15,508 nucleotides of DNA from Clostridium sp. CAG:389 (GTDB lineage Bacteria > Bacillota > Clostridia > TANB77 > CAG-508). The DNA is taken from contig FR901935.1 of NCBI GenBank assembly GCA_000438255.1, positions 1 to 15,508 on the forward strand, written 5' to 3'. The notes under the pieces were generated by a model. That model was not told the origin of the DNA. It was given only the letters and a program-made list of their open reading frames with translations, and did not search any database. This document shows, piece after piece, positions 13,790 to 15,508 of the stretch. The position numbers and the translations under genes are program-made. Positions within the stretch are counted from its first letter, which is position 1; the number at the start of each line of letters is the position of its first letter.

Positions 13790-15327
13790 TAAAACTTATC
13801 TCCGTATTTTCTATCTAAATTTCTATATTGAATTGCTTCTAAAATGTGCTGTTTTTCTATCTTTTCTTTTTCTTCTAAATCTGCTATTGTTCTTGCAACT
13901 TTTAATATTCTAGAATATGCTCTTGCACTTAATCCTAGTTTGTTAAATGCTTGTTCAAGTATTCTCTTTGATTGTTCATCTATTTTGCAGTATTTTTCTA
14001 TCATTTGTGGTGTGAGTTCTGAATTCGAATAAATGCCTGTATTTTTATATCTTAAATATTGTATTCTTCGTGCTCTATTTACTCTTTGTTTTATCTTACT
14101 TGATGTTTCTGGTTTTGTATCAGAGTCTAATTTTTGATATTTTACTGGTTTTACTTCTACATGTAGATCTATTCTATCCAGTAAAGGTCCACTAATTCTG
14201 TTTAAATATCTTTCTATTGACTGTTCTGAGCATTTGCATACTTTTTCTTCACTTCCATAATATCCACATGGGCATGGGTTCATACTTGCTATAAGCATAA
14301 AATTTGATGGATATTCTACTTTTGAATGTAATCTTGATATTATTACTTGTTTATCTTCTAATGGTCCTCTTAATACTTCAAGTGTTGCTCTATTAAATTC
14401 TGGTAATTCGTCTAAAAACAGAACACCATTATGTGCCAAGCTTATTTCACCAGGTTTTGGATTTTTTCCTCCTCCTATCATCGATGTTGGTGATATTGTA
14501 TGATGTGGGCTTCTAAATGGTCTTGTTGTTACTATTCCTATGTTGTTGTCTAAAATTCCAGATACACTATGTATTTTGGTTATATCTAATGATTCTTCAA
14601 ATGTTAAATCTGGTAATATTGTTGGTATTCTTTGGGCTATCATTGTTTTCCCGGATCCTGGTGGTCCTATAAGAAGGCAGTTGTGCCCTCCTGCTGCCGC
14701 TATTTCTAATGCTCTTTTTACATTTTCTTGTCCTTTTACTTCTGAAAAATCTGATTGTTCTTTGTTTTTGTTATTAAATATTTTTAGTATATCAACTCTT
14801 GCTTTCTCTATTGTTTTATTGCCATTTAGATATTCTATAACTTCTTTTAAGTTACTTACTCCTATTATTTCTAAATTTTTTATTACTGCTGCTTCCCTTT
14901 CATTTGCTTTTGGTAATATTACTTTTCTTATTCCTAGATTTATTGCTTCTATGCACATTGGTAATACTCCATTTATCCTATTTATTTTTCCGTCTAGTGA
15001 TAGTTCTCCTATAAATATTGTGTTTTCTAATTTGTTGTTGATTATCTCGTTTTGGGCAAGTAATATTCCTATTGCTATTGGTAAGTCATAGCTTGTTCCT
15101 TCTTTTTTTGTACTTGCTGGTGCTAGGTTTATTATTATTCTTCTGCTTGGAAATTCTATGTTACTGTTTTTTATTGCTGATTTTATTCTTTCTTTTGATT
15201 CTCTTACACTAGTATCTGGTAGCCCTACTATTTCAAATGTTGGTAGTCCTCCTGTTATGTCTGTTTGTACTTCTACTAATGTTCCTTCTATTCCACTTAG
15301 TGATATAGTTTTTATGTTTGATATCAT
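13789..15327 (-). CDS. yifB: YifB/ComM family Mg-chelatase-like AAA+ ATPase
   Basis: AAA+ helicase-type protein; the Gram-negative homologue ComM drives branch migration during natural transformation. The 512-residue length is normal. The N-terminal ChlI/Lon-like domain (about 1-170) contains GLPTFEIVGLPDTSVRESKE (27-46). The AAA+ domain has Walker A GPPGSGKT (221-228), Walker B VLFLDE (302-307) and sensor region ASMNPCPCG (348-355). Cys352, Cys354, Cys364 and Cys366 could bind a metal. The C-terminal Mg_chelatase_C domain (about 430-505) includes GLSARAYSRILKVARTIADLE. ATG at 15327 follows AAGG about 10 bases upstream, a moderate site. It is the first gene of the yifB-dprA-yraN operon with overlapping ends, an arrangement known in many Firmicutes. 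I find no confident promoter in 15328-15508. Confidence 0.97.
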   Translation of the reverse strand: MISNIKTISLSGIEGTLVEVQTDITGGLPTFEIVGLPDTSVRESKERIKSAIKNSNIEFPSRRIIINLAPASTKKEGTSYDLPIAIGILLAQNEIINNKLENTIFIGELSLDGKINRINGVLPMCIEAINLGIRKVILPKANEREAAVIKNLEIIGVSNLKEVIEYLNGNKTIEKARVDILKIFNNKNKEQSDFSEVKGQENVKRALEIAAAGGHNCLLIGPPGSGKTMIAQRIPTILPDLTFEESLDITKIHSVSGILDNNIGIVTTRPFRSPHHTISPTSMIGGGKNPKPGEISLAHNGVLFLDELPEFNRATLEVLRGPLEDKQVIISRLHSKVEYPSNFMLIASMNPCPCGYYGSEEKVCKCSEQSIERYLNRISGPLLDRIDLHVEVKPVKYQKLDSDTKPETSSKIKQRVNRARRIQYLRYKNTGIYSNSELTPQMIEKYCKIDEQSKRILEQAFNKLGLSARAYSRILKVARTIADLEEKEKIEKQHILEAIQYRNLDRKYGDKF

Positions 15328-15463
15328 GATTTTTTTCCTTGTCTAATATATTTAGGTTTTTAAATTGGATTTACCCATAAACCATTTATTTGAATTTTAA
15401 TTATGTTATAAATGAGATTTTTGTTACTAGATAATAGTTTTGATAAATTGTACTTTTGAAATT

Positions 15464-15508
15464 CACTGTGCCTCTAAGGGATATATTATTTATAAGTATG
15501 TCCTGTTC
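15464..15508 (-). promoter_or_regulatory. Second, partial copy of the leader element, cut by window edge
   Basis: Minus strand TAAATAATA (15492-15484) and TAGAGGCACA (15476-15467) match, in the same order and with similar spacing (7 against 11 bases), the leader of the orphan gene at 12104-12140. Here the copy also includes GGACATA ... TATATCC, a possible 7-bp stem. It lies about 140-180 bases upstream of yifB without a ribosome binding site next to it. The remaining 15328-15463 holds only the yifB upstream region. Confidence 0.35.

Overview
This is a very AT-rich, low-GC window from a Gram-positive, Clostridia-like bacterium. The evidence is a dnaG-rpoD pair, a Spo0A-type DNA-binding domain, a bifunctional AdhE, a sortase, near-canonical AGGAGG ribosome binding sites and strong A/T third-position codon use. 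I cannot name the species. An uncultured gut-type Clostridia lineage is plausible, but that is inference. Almost every gene lies on the minus strand; only an XRE regulator and one orphan gene are on the plus strand. I saw no rRNA, tRNA, CRISPR array, transposase or prophage structural gene.

Layout from low to high coordinate (minus-strand genes are transcribed from right to left): rpoD (5' part only, cut by the window edge) and dnaG form the macromolecular-synthesis operon, preceded by a near-ideal sigma-H-type promoter. Next come a patatin-like lipase with its own promoter and terminator, a small alarmone (p)ppGpp synthetase, and adhE with a consensus promoter and a terminator built on a 39-bp perfect inverted repeat. 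They are followed by a stand-alone Spo0A C-terminal domain protein without a receiver domain, and a membrane-anchored M23 peptidase. A divergent XRE regulator has palindromes over its promoter. Beyond it are an M15-like cell-wall carboxypeptidase with a PG-binding domain (frameshifted), a sortase, and ksgA/rsmA. A plus-strand orphan gene with a structured leader comes next, then yraN, dprA (frameshifted) and yifB/comM, which overlap head to tail as one translationally coupled DNA-processing operon.

Functionally the window mixes information processing (primase, sigma factor, rRNA dimethylase), DNA uptake/processing (YifB, DprA, YraN), stress and developmental regulation (alarmone synthetase, Spo0A-like protein, XRE), cell envelope work (M23, M15, sortase, lipase) and fermentation (AdhE). 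No dedicated defence or mobile system is visible.

The points most worth a second look are the receiver-less Spo0A, the sigma-H promoter on dnaG-rpoD, the 39-bp perfect palindrome after adhE, a hairpin that buries the ribosome binding site of the M15 gene and also looks like a terminator, and a leader element upstream of the orphan gene that can pair in two exclusive ways and has a partial relative at the window's right edge. Two single-base frameshifts (M15 gene, dprA) may be real mutations or sequence errors.
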